A stretch of 64,000 bases of DNA from Alnus glutinosa. Its lineage: Eukaryota > Streptophyta > Magnoliopsida > Fagales > Betulaceae. Positions 42,990 through 55,300 of the stretch are shown here, one piece after another (the first letter of the stretch is position 1; the number at the start of each line of letters is the position of its first letter). The position numbers were made by a program, and so were the translations under genes. The stretch is from assembly GCF_958979055.1 (NCBI RefSeq), contig NC_084886.1, positions 4,855,001-4,919,000 of the forward strand, in the 5' to 3' direction. The notes under the pieces are model-generated. The model did not search any database. It saw only the letters and a program-made list of their open reading frames with translations, and had not been told where the DNA came from.

Positions 42990-45900
42990 CTGGTTTTCCC
43001 TTTGTTTGGTTGAAGAGAAACGGTGGGAAATGAAGGAAGATAGAAATTTTAGATTGTTGATTCTTCACAAGTATTTCCATCTTCAAACTGGATTTTGACA
43101 AAGAGGACTTGAATAGAAGTTCTTTTGAAGATATAGGAAAAACAGGTTTTACTAGATTATTTGAGTAAGGCAAAAGCACTAAATCCAATTCCTGTGATTG
43201 AAACTCTCTGTAGTCTCTCATTTTTGGCTTGAGAAATAACATACTATGTTCCGTAGGATTTAGCCTCTAATATTCTAAACTCAATCAATCCATACATAAA
43301 CTACCTTGTGTGTCGAGGCTTCACTAGTGTTGCTAAACGGCCTGCCAACAGTGTCTCCTGATTAGAGGAGTACCGACAATGAATCAGGAAGTAATTTTGC
43401 GACTCAATTCCTGCCAACTGAAGCACACAGCCCTCTATGGCTTGTCCTCATTTTGAAATTCAGATGATATACATCAGGATCTTATTTGAAGCAGTTGCAT
43501 ATGCAAACAATGTCACTTTGGATGGGATAGCTTCTTTGTCAGAGTATTTTCAGCTATAACTGTTTCAATTCTGCAATTTACGAAGGCCAGTTGTGTGAGT
43601 CATGAGGCTCTGTCTATATTAAGCCATTGTACATGAGTTAAGCAAAAGAAAAAAGGAAAAAAAAAAAAAAAAAAACTCTGCTGTCTAATGCACTCGCAGA
43701 CATATATTTGAATCTTGACATCAATTAATTCTTTACACAGATGAGGGTGTTTGCATATCTTGCAATAGGCAATTTCTAAACTTCTGTTGATGTTATATTA
43801 TATGTGGCTTGTTTTTCCAATAAATATGAACTGATTTTGATTAGTATGGTTTTGTTTGTGTCAGGGGAATTCTATATCGACTACAAAGTACAATTTTTTT
43901 ACTTTTATACCGAAAGGACTGTTTGAACAGGTAACTTACTTTCAAGCATCCTTGAAATAAAATGGGTAAATCTGGTCATATGGCTATGTTCATTTCTTAC
44001 CTGGATGTTAGGTTTTGATTGAAGGTGGCTGTTAGGGGGTTGTAGTTTTTGAACGAATCCATGCATACAACTTGGGATTCAACCTAAGGTTGTTTTCCGA
44101 GAGCCCATCTATCAATGGGTTAGTTTGGTGTTCACAAGTGGAGTTGGATTCTGTTTCTTTGTTGTCTTGGAAATGGGGAATCACAATTATTTTTGAATTA
44201 ATTTGATTTTCTGTTTCAGCTCAGATCTTCATCTTTTTTCTTTTGTAATTATATTCTGAAAATACTTATAAAAAAGTAATTATTTTCTGAAAGTAATAGA
44301 GATTATGCCTTTTACATACAAGACATTTAGACGTTCCCTTTCCTTTGTGGGATTGTATTATAATGTATTTTGGTGGGAAAATAATTCTAAAAGACCTACT
44401 ACCCCTATATATATCAGCATCATATGTCGTTCAATGTGCATTTTAAATGTTTTTTTTATGCTGTTTCAATACTTTATATATGTCTGAGGAAATATTTATA
44501 TTGTTTTGTTATTTGTTGGTGCATATTTCTCTTAGGGTTAGGCTCTTATCGCCTAGTGCAGGAATAACTAGTGTGTTAATCATGGTCCATTTTTTTGGGT
44601 GTTACTAATCATCAGTCCCAAAATCCCAAACTGTTAGGAAGTAGGCCCACAATGTAGGCCTGCCTGGCAATGCTGAACCAACTCTGGGCCTTCCATGTGC
44701 AAAACATAAGAAAAAAAACCGAATGGGGGTTACCAAGACTTGAACCAAAGACCTAATGTACCATATTAGTAATCATTACTCCCATAGGTGTAAGCTGTCT
44801 GGAAGTGAGACAACAATGTACTCAGATGGAAATGGAAATGGAAATGGAGTCAGATGAATTCTACAGTAATCTGGATTAGGCTAAATTAAACTTTGCTAGC
44901 TTACCTTTGTAATGATACAATGGTTCTCATGTTGAATGTTTGGAATTGGGTATAGGAATTTTAAAAAAATTATTGATATATGCTGATTGTGCAATGATTT
45001 ATGCATATCACATTAATGGGTTAGGGTTAGTTCATTGCCATCTCCCATGATTTTTGTTTTGGTTATATTCCTGAGATTTTATTTTTTTCCCTGACACTGG
45101 ACAGTTCAGACGAGTAGCTAACCTCTACTTTCTTACGATCTCAATTTTATCAGCGACAAAAATCAGGTATGTTAATTTAAACTTGTTTTGAACTTCTGCT
45201 CTGTTGGGCTTTGGTCCAAATATACCTACATTCAACTATTTCTAAAATAATCTTATATATTACGGGTTTTGATGTTTTTCATTTACTAGTTTTGATGTAT
45301 TTGATGTCTATCCTTTTTTTTTATATCTCAGATAACATGTTTTATTGGAAAAGATATTCATAAAAAAAAAACATGTTTTATTGGCCTGTGACAGTTATCC
45401 ATCTAGATTTTAACCTGCTCAACATAACTAAGATTTTTCCAATTATCCCAACTAATTGGGATTGATTCTATGAATCCTTAAATGAGCTGACCAATTAGAT
45501 CCTGATATTAAAATTTAGTTTTACATTGTTTCTAGCTTACAATGTAACAGAATCGATAGATGGGCAAAAGTTTCTTTTCAGACTTGGGCTGCAGATGTTT
45601 TTGAAGCATGTAGCTCATCATTTCTGTAGTGGAAGATTTCACCTAATTTCAATATTTTGAAATTGCACTTCTGCAACATTTTTTAAATATTGCTTCTGGT
45701 GTCACTGAAAGCTGTTCTTCCTTACTGGCATGCATTACATTAAGTTTTGTGTAATGTTGATATATATAATGGTTAAAAGATACTCTTGGGCTATTGTAAA
45801 TCTTGCTATAAAGTGTTTTCTAATATGTTTATGCACCTTTTATGTTTATTATCATACTACATGCATTATTTATTGCACCATCAATTACGGCAACGCGAAA

Positions 45901-46322
45901 GATCCCTCTAGGCATAGGAAAGGCAAGGCAAGGCAAGGCACACATGTTGTAGGCTTCTTGTGCCTTGGCGGGTAGTGGGTAGTCTTGTTCTTAGTTGGGT
46001 CCTTTTGTAGTTGTTTTTGGTTTTTTCGTTTTTTGGGGCCTTGGTGTTATGGGTTTTTGCGGGTTAGCTTTAGTTGTTCCTGTATATACTTTCTATATAC
46101 TTAGGGGCACTTTACGCTTTCTTTAATAAAAGTTTTCTTCCTTATCAAAATTTTTTATTTTTATTTTTATTTATTTATTTTCATTGAGATTCATTCCCTC
46201 TCCATTTTCTTCTACAAGCCTTGCTTTTGGCTTTGCAATCCTCCTTTTGCATGGAAGTAATGATCAAATTAACCCTATATAACTGTGTTAGTGGTCATAT
46301 TAGAGCTATCATATCAATGTCT

Positions 46323-46362
<40 letters not shown>

Positions 46363-49300
46363 TGTGTGAACCTGGATAACTGTATTATTTTGATCATGCA
46401 GTCCTGTGTCTCCGATAACAAATGTGGTCCCCTTAAGTCTGGTGCTCCTTGTCTCTCTTGTAAAAGAAGCTTTTGAGGATTGGGTAAGTAGTGCAGTTCT
46501 TTCTCATTGTGGCAGGCACTCTTATTCATTAATTAATTAATTAATTATTTTTTGGCTTTGGGTTTCTTCTATGACAAACTTTGTTATGTTTAATGCGTTA
46601 GCGTGGGGCTTATTATTCCATGAATTAGTTGGTATTTGTATTGGATTATAAATGAATAACAAATGCTTAATTTCTTTTTATTTTATTTTATTACAACAGA
46701 AGCGTTTTCAGAATGATATGGCAATAAATAACTATCTTATAGACGTCTTGCAAGATCAAAAGTGGGAGCCAATACCCTGGAAAAAATTGCAGGTTGGAGA
46801 CATTGTCAGGGTGAGTATTCTGCACTTCAATGTTTTTGCAATGGGATGAATTTTGATGTTTTATATGTTTAGTATTGAGTTTTGATGCTTCCAGAAAACC
46901 CAGTATCTAAATATAGTATCTTTGAGATAAATTGTGCCAATTATGTTGTTTGTCATCCTTGCCAATTAATATTTTTTTAGTCAAATTTGTGGTAAGTCAA
47001 ATGTAAACCTAGTGAGCTGCGCATCATTTCATGCTTGTTTTAATATTAAGTTGTACGGTGCTAATTTGGCAGACTCTTCACCCTTCTTTTTTTTTGGCTC
47101 AAGCAGACTCTTCACCTGTGGACATTTTGTCTCTTATTTTCTGCAACTATTTTGACTTTGGTTTTGGCATACAAAAAAACCATTTGCTATGTTTGTATAT
47201 CTCATCTATTATCATGGGCATCGTATGTGTGTGCCCACTAGAATTTGTGGCACTTAAATCTGATTTGGGTTTTTGGCATATACGGTCAGAATGAATTTCC
47301 TTTTGCTTGGTAAGAGTTTACTGTTGTTATTATGTTACAGAATCTGTGGTTGGATGTAAGGGTGTTGTATGTTGATCAATGAAAGATGACTTTGTTTCAG
47401 CTTTAGGAGCTGGCCACTTGAGGGAAAGAGAGCTTCACTTAGTGGTTGCTTCCTAAGTAATCCAGTTCAGCTGAAGGCGCCTTTTTTTTTTTTTTTTTCT
47501 TAGCTTTAGGAGCTGGGCACTTGAGGGAAAGAGAGCTCCACTTAGTGGTTGCTTGGACTCCAGTTCTCACAAATTTACTTTTTGGACCATAAGAAATATT
47601 TCATGTCATGTTGATGTGTGTACATATTCTCTTGCTATGTAAATAGGAAGGAAAAATTCTTATAAAAAAAAAGTAGGAAGGAAAAATTGGTTAATTGTTA
47701 CTCCCTTTTTGCTCTGGTTTCTGGTTTTCTTTAAGTTTATGTGGCTATTTAAAGTTAATGAAGACTTGAGTTAGGGAATAAAACAGTTTTCAATGTTTTA
47801 TTCAAAAAGTTCTCTAGTAACTTATACATAGTATATGTTATCTTTAAGCTGCCTCTTTATGATGCCGAATTTTGCATCTTTCAGGTCAAGCAGGACGGAT
47901 TCTTTCCTGCGGATGTGCTTTTTCTTGCTAGTACAAACCCAGATGGTGTCTGCTATATTGAGGTTTTCCAAATATTCTTTACTCTTATTATTGTTGTTAT
48001 TGTTGTTGTTTTGTCTTTGTTGTTATTATTGTTATTCATGTTATTGTCATTATGATGATGGTGATGATTCTCTAGAAGAGTGAAGAGTGTTTGGTAATTG
48101 TGATTTAATATAAATAACTTTATCTTTTCTTTTTTTCCTCTATTTGTTTTTGTTTTTGGTTTCAGACTGCAAATTTGGATGGGGAAACAAATTTGAAAAT
48201 TAGAAAGGCGTTGGAAAGGACCTGGGATTACTTGACTCCGGAGAAGGCATCTGAATTCAAAGGTTTAGCATTTTTGTTGCGCCACTTGTCTGTCTTAAGT
48301 GTTGTTGACCATGATCCTAGTGCTGTTGCAGTGTGCCATTTATCTACCATGCATTTAACAGAATGACTGTAACTTCTTAGCTGTGCTGAGAAATGTTTTT
48401 ACAAGGGATGCAAATAAATCAATACATTTATTTAGGGGTGTAATTGAGCCGAGCCAAGCTTGGCCTGTTTAAGCTCCAGCTTGTTTTGAACTTGACCCCT
48501 CAAGCTTGAGAATTTTTTTTTGAGGTCAAGCTCAACTCGATCTCAGCAAAAAATTGCAAATGAGTCGAGCTTGAGCTTGACTAATTTTTTTGAGTAACGA
48601 AGAAGCTAGAAAGGGTTCCTTCTCCTCGCCGACCTTGAGGTTAGGGTCCTCACCGGCAGGTCCAGGTCGTCGTTCATCATCTCCTCCGCTGGCAGCATGT
48701 CAAAATCCTCCTAGGCGTAGAGCAGTAGATCTACAGCTTAATAGACGTAGATCTGCCATCCTCGGCAGCTCGTGCGGCTCACACGCAAGGAAGCAGTGAA
48801 GGGGTAGACAAGGAAGAGGTCGGCCGGGGTGAAGGAGGGGCGCGTGGGCCGAGGCTGTTTAATATATATAAACAAGTTTAATGAGCTGAATTGAGCTTAT
48901 ACGAGTTATGTTCATGAGCCTAATTTGAGTCGAGCCGAGCTTTTGCAAGTTCGGCTCATTTATAATTGAGCCTATTTTAGTTTTCAAACTCGACTCATTT
49001 ATTTAATGATTTGAGCTTATTTGAGCCAAACCCGAGCTTGTTCGCGAGCGGCTCGGTTCGTTTATAGCCCTACATTTATTACTTAATTAAAAAAAAAAAT
49101 GAATGACGACCAATTCTTTGCTTTTTGCAGGTGAAGTGCAGTGTGAGCAACCAAACAATTCATTATACACTTTCACTGGCAATCTTATAATTCAAAAGCA
49201 AACATTGGCTCTCAGTCCAAACCAAATTTTGTTGCGAGTATGATATGATTTTTCTTCCTCACAACATTTGCAGTTAATATTTGTTTGTTTTCAGCTTTAT

Positions 49301-52300
49301 GTTTTAGTAGTGCAGTCTTTGCCATTAGATGTTTCCTTGTGTATACTTCCAGTGTACTTAAAGGGGCGCCTTACGCTTTTTATAAAATTTCATTTACTTA
49401 TAAAAAAAAAACTATTTTCTAGGAATCTGATAAAATAACTTTTATATAAGAATGCTGTATGTTGCCCTCCAATATTCTGTTGATCTTCATGGTGTGAATG
49501 AAATGTTTTTGTTCCTAGTTTATGCTACATTCAGAATAATTTTACCAGTTTAAATATCATCACAGTGACTTGGTTTTATGTGTTAGTGAAGCGGCAAGAG
49601 TTTTGATCATTTGTTGCTGTATGGTCTTTCATATTTATTGTCTTTGGGATTTCACGTGTGATGCCAAGGGTTGTTGATGTGTACTTTTCCTGGAAAGGTT
49701 TAGCAGGAAGACAGGAATAGTTTCATTTGGAATGCAGCTCTTCTATGTCCTGTGTGCATTATTTGGGGAGAGAGAGAGAGGAACAATCATACATTTATGG
49801 TGTAGAGTTGCCTAATTTTGAGATTAAGTCGTTATTCATTCACCTTGTAGGCACCTTGTACAAGTGTTCGAACACTTGTGGCAACACTCACATTTCCTCT
49901 TTGGTTGGGTTTGTTGATTTTTTTTAAAATTAAAATTTGCAATTTTTGGAGATTTAGGCTTTGTATCTACATGAGTTGTTTCTTTCATAATAAAATTTTC
50001 ATTCTTATAAAATGTAGAAGGCTCCCTTTTCTGATAGTCCTTGTAATCTTCTATTATTTGGTCAATGTTGATTTATCGCCATTGGTGAAACTTTTAGCTG
50101 GCTTTACTCATCAGCATTGGCAATCTGTTCTCAGGGGTGCAGTCTCAGGAATACGGAATACATTGTTGGAGCTGTTATTTTTACAGGACATGAAACAAAG
50201 GTTTGATATCATGAACTACACTGCTATATGCAACAACTATTTTCCTCTTTTACCACCACCTCTATGCTAAAAAGCATGGTCAGACATTAGAATTTGGGAA
50301 ATCTTAAAGTAGGACATGGCCATGGCAAAGACACAATTATGTTTGCATGTGTATCTTCTCTTCGAGTGCGTGTTTGTCTGTTCTTCTTTTTAAGCAATTT
50401 GAATATTATAAAGTGTAGAATTCCTAATGTGTTCAATAAAAAAAAAGGGTTGTGGAAAAGGCGAAGCTTGTAATTAAGGTTCTCTCTTTGTCTGTCTTTA
50501 TAGATTTACGCATACATACATGTATAGTCTAACAATGTTCTTGCGGTGGGATTTATAGAAGGATTTCTCTTTTCTACTCTTTGAATTTCATATTTTTAAG
50601 AGCCCTAGTTTGAAATATTTGACTAAAATAGGTAGTTTAAAAAATTAAAATTTTGCAAAACGATCTTTACTTGTCTTGTATGTATATTGAATTTGAAAAA
50701 AAAAATCTTACTTTTAGCATATTCAACATGTCAGACGTTTTGGAGCCATGTCCAATGCATGCCAATTTCTGACGTGTCTTAGACATGTTGAAGGCATGTC
50801 TAACCATGCCAACCTCTGACATCTATCATACATAGTGACCCCTCACCTTGAAGGGGTGTCTGCTTTTCATGTTCCATGTTGAGATCCGTAATTAATCTGC
50901 TGTCATGCTGATGCATCAACTTCCATTTTGTTGGCAAATGTTATTTTATGCATTGCAAGCCCTTACAATTTTTTTTAACTATCAGAAGATGGAAAAGAAA
51001 AATTCCTGGAAAGTCTTGTGATCCACTAACTTTATAAGTTTTTTTTTTTTTTTTTTTGGTATCTGCCCCATTGCTTCATTTATCTCTACTGTCTGTATTT
51101 TTTAGTTCATTTTAATGGACATTTGGATTTAATTGCAGGTTATGATGAATGCCATGAATGTTCCTTCCAAAAGAAGTACATTAGAGAGAAAACTTGACAA
51201 ACTTATCCTAATGCTTTTTGGTGCGCTATTTACTATGTGCCTGATTGGAGCTATAGGCAGGTTTGACAATTAGGAAATTTGGTAGTCTGTTCCATATATG
51301 CCGAATGTTTGTAAATTTTTTTTAACTACTAAAAAAGATTTTCACATTACTTGGGAAGTTTTCCCATGTCATGATATTTCTGGCTTCTGGAAATTCTGCA
51401 GTGGTGTATTCATAGATCGCAAGTACTATTACTTAGCACTCTCAAAAAGTGTGGATGATCAGTTCAACCCGGACAACCGATTCTTGGTATTGTATGCTTG
51501 CTTCTGTGAGCGGAATGCTAGGGAATGAGCTAATGTTGTTTCGTTTTCCCTAATTTTTCTAAAGTTAATTCTACTTATCGGTTTTTCAGGTTGCTGTTCT
51601 TACAATGTTTACCCTGATTACTTTGTACTCAACAATTATCCCCATTTCTCTTTATGTGTCCATTGAGGTGGTTCCTTAGCCTATTGTAATCCTGTGTGTT
51701 AGCAATGCACATAAAGTGTTGTTGAAGGGTAACACTTTTTGTAATTTTGAAATTACTGCATCAGATGATCAAATTTATTCAGTGCACTCAATTTATCAAC
51801 AAGGACTTACGCATGTACCATAGTGAAACCAACACCCCAGCACTGGCTCGGACTTCCAACTTGAATGAGGAACTTGGACAGGTAAATTGCTGCCATATTG
51901 ACATTCTTGAGTAAGTTGCAACAGGTGTTATTTATTCTTGAGTAACTTGGACTTACGCATGTATCATCGTTGTTGTCCTGCTTATAAAAAAAATCATCGC
52001 TGTTGTCCTCATCATCGTCTGGAAGAGTTGCATTGCTGAAACCTCTGGTTGTGTGCTACTTTTGTTAATATACTTGATCAATCATGATTGTTGAAGGTGT
52101 GAGTTCTATTGTTATACTTAAAGAGTTCTATTGTTCTGAATTGCTGCTATAATCAGGTGGAATACATCTTTTCTGACAAAACTGGAACTTTAACAAGAAA
52201 TTTGATGGAGTTCTTTAAGTGTTCAATTGGAGGAGAGGTGTATGGAACTGGTATCACTGAAATAGAGAAGGGAATAGCACTGCAAAACGGCTTAAAAGTA

Positions 52301-55300
52301 GAGGTATGCATAGCTGTCATTTTATGGAGACTCACATGATTACTGTTTGAACTGAAGACTGTCATTAAATTCATTATAGGAGCATAACTCAGCCAATCCA
52401 GTGCATGAGAAGGGTTTTAATTTTGATGATGCTAGGCTTATGCGAGGAGGTTGGAGAAATGAGCCTAACCCTGATATTTGCAAGGTAGGAATTTTATTTT
52501 AAGTGTGAACTGAATGCATTATTGTTTCCATATATACCTGAGTTAAAAATGACAATCAGATCTAGTTTATTGGCATGCTTATTATGAAGAGTATTTTTTT
52601 TTCCTGACTTAACTGTTTGTGGTTGTAGTAAGGTGGTGAGCTTATTTATCTTGATTGCCTCTCATAATGGCATATGTAAATTCTTATATATGTGCTCTAT
52701 GTGTCTTTAAGAGTTTCTGGCAGTTGCTATGTGCAGGGGCGAAAGCCACAACCTTACATGCCTTAGTTGAAAAGAAAAAAATGGAATACATTCAGACTTT
52801 CCTAATACAGTACAGGATAATATTTTTTTTTACTTGTTTTGCTATTTAGGGCTCATTTGGAAATCGACTGAAGACAGTTTTCGAGAGGAGAAAACTTCGT
52901 TCTATTCAAAATAAATGGTCCTATTGGAAAGACTAAGGGTAGAATTGTCTTTATTTGGCTGTACCCTGAAAATAGAAATTCTTCTCATTCTTTTCCCCAT
53001 CATTTTTCCCTCTGTGATGCTGCCTTCTCCTCCCTTTTCTTCTACTTCAACCATTACTTCATGACCGCCGGACCCCTATCACAACACTTCCAGCCACCCC
53101 TTGCCTGATCCTTTTTTTTTTTTTTTTAAACCAATGCCACAAAGAAGGGGAGAGGTGGTTGGCCGTTCAACACTGGACCTTGCCACCAAGCTTATGGAGA
53201 GAGAGAGAGCTTACAGTACCTGATTTGGTCGGTAGGCGATGGTTGCTTGCCATAGTTGGTAGATTCAGTTTAGGCTGAGCATTGACCCAGTCGGGTCAGT
53301 ATTCAGCCCTTACCAATGGCTGAACTGATGGCCGTTAGTCATTATGGTGTGGCAAACTCAGGCTCCTACAAGGGCGGTTTTTTTTTGCATGGTCGGCGGC
53401 CCTAATCAAGATCCTTACTTTGGATAATTTCAGGAAGAGGCATGTTATTTTGGTGGATAGATGCTACATGTGCAAGTGAAATGGGGAATCAGTAGATCAC
53501 ATTCTTCTTCAATTGGATGTGGCTTATTCTCTATGGAGTGCTTTCTTTACTCTCTTTGGTATGTCTTGGGTTATGCTTAGGAGAGTCATTGACTTGTTTG
53601 CCTGTTGGTTGACATTTGGAAGTCCGAGGAGTGTTGTGATTTGGAAGATGACCTACCTTTTTTGGTGTGTTTGGAATGAAAGAAATAATAGGTGTTTTGA
53701 GGACTTGGAGAGGTCCTTGGAGGATATTTTAGCTTCGTTTTTTCATACTTTATATTTTTGGACCGTGGCTTTTGTGTCCCATTTCTCGCTTAGTTTTGGC
53801 GATTTTCTTGTTCATTTTTCGCTTTCTAGTTAGGTGCTTCCTCTTGTATACTTCCGGTGTACTTAGGGGCGCCTTACATTTTTAATAAGACTAGTTTATT
53901 ACTTATAAAAAAAATATATAGTTTTGGCAATCGACTGACCAACCAAGGGGGTTTATCAACTGACTAATCCAAACAAGTGGCTTGGGTGGAGGAAGCATTG
54001 GACTGGTGGCTATAGCAATCGCTGGTCCATGGCTGCACACACGCGCGCACACACACATGGGAGGGAGGGAGGGGGGCAGTGGGTTTAGGGTAAAGGTTGT
54101 TTAAAAAAAATTATATTTAAAATGTAAAAGTAATATATAGTTAGATAGATGGTTGATAGATGGTTGACGGGAGTGGGTTTAGTGTAAAGGTTTTTTAAAA
54201 ACATTATATTAAAAATGTAAAAGTAATATATAGTTAGATAGATGGTTGGCTCGTGTTGTCGGGAGGGAGGGAGGGAGTGGCTGTGGAATTAGGTCAGGTT
54301 TAGGGTAAAGGTTTTTAAAAAAATTTATATTAAAAATGTAAAAGTAATATATAGTTAGATAGACGGTTGGTTCGTGTTGTCAGGTTTACTGACACACCAA
54401 ACCTGACCCCCTGCCCATTAGGATCGGAATTAAACATTTCTTACCTGATGAACCTGTGGGGGGGGAGGCGACCGAACCCATTGGTTCATGTGCGGAAGAT
54501 GTATTAAGGCTTTAGGCTTTGGCTGCTAGTTTTTGTGTTAGGTTCTTTTTATTTGCTGGTTTGTATAGGTGCCATTTGCACTTGGTGGTTAGGTTTTGGG
54601 GCAGGTGTTTCTAGCTCCTGCCTTTGTGCTTGTGTTGTTTTTTTATTAATTCATTCTTATTCATTTAAAAAAAAAATAAAAAAAAATAGATTAGGTTTTA
54701 TAGAAAAAAAAAGAAGGATTCAAGCTAGTTCCCCCATTAGCTCTCCCAAGAAAGAGGGCAATGGTTGTGATTTAATATGAAAAAAGGCCAGCACTCTTTA
54801 TAAAATACTTGATCTGCTGTCAAGACCACAGTGTAATAACCAAGGTTTTTATTCCAGTCAGATTGGGGAGACATCTCCTTCACAGAGAATCATTAGAATC
54901 AGAATGACTGCAAGGGAAGTTAGAACAAAGAAAGCTACAGAGATCAATGAAATTTGGATTGCATGCAGAAAGAAAAGTATCCGCCTTTAAGGAAGCATTG
55001 GGTCGGTTGGCTTGAGCCGACCTGATGCTTAGCCCTAGATCTGGTGGGTGGGTGTGTGCAAAAGAAGGTGTTGGCCAGTTGGAGAAGCATAGAAGGGAGG
55101 AGGAAGAGGTTTTGGACACCAGTAAGAAGAAGGTTCAGGCCAATCCTATGGCATTAGGAAAAAATAACATAAGCCATTTGCGACAGTTAAGGATTGGATG
55201 GCAAACCTCTGATTGTGTGGATACTTGGTTAAAATTATCCTCCATCTGCGGTGGTCCTTTTGACATAGTTCTCTGCATGTTTCTATGTTTTTCCTACTCT

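Noticed and set aside
44636..44820. SINE-like stretch on the minus strand (GGTTCAAGTCTTGG near 44735)
   Set aside because: A B-box-like word is present but I find no A box, poly-A end or target duplication.
49878..50270. 130-codon + frame overlapping ALA3 exon 9
   Set aside because: It runs out of frame with exon 9 and through intron DNA; exon 9 is fixed by phase and by [14 protein letters not shown].
53513..53833. Independent 106-residue membrane-like protein
   Set aside because: The motifs ([20 protein letters not shown]) and adjoining tail show a LINE ORF2 C terminus, broken upstream by a stop.
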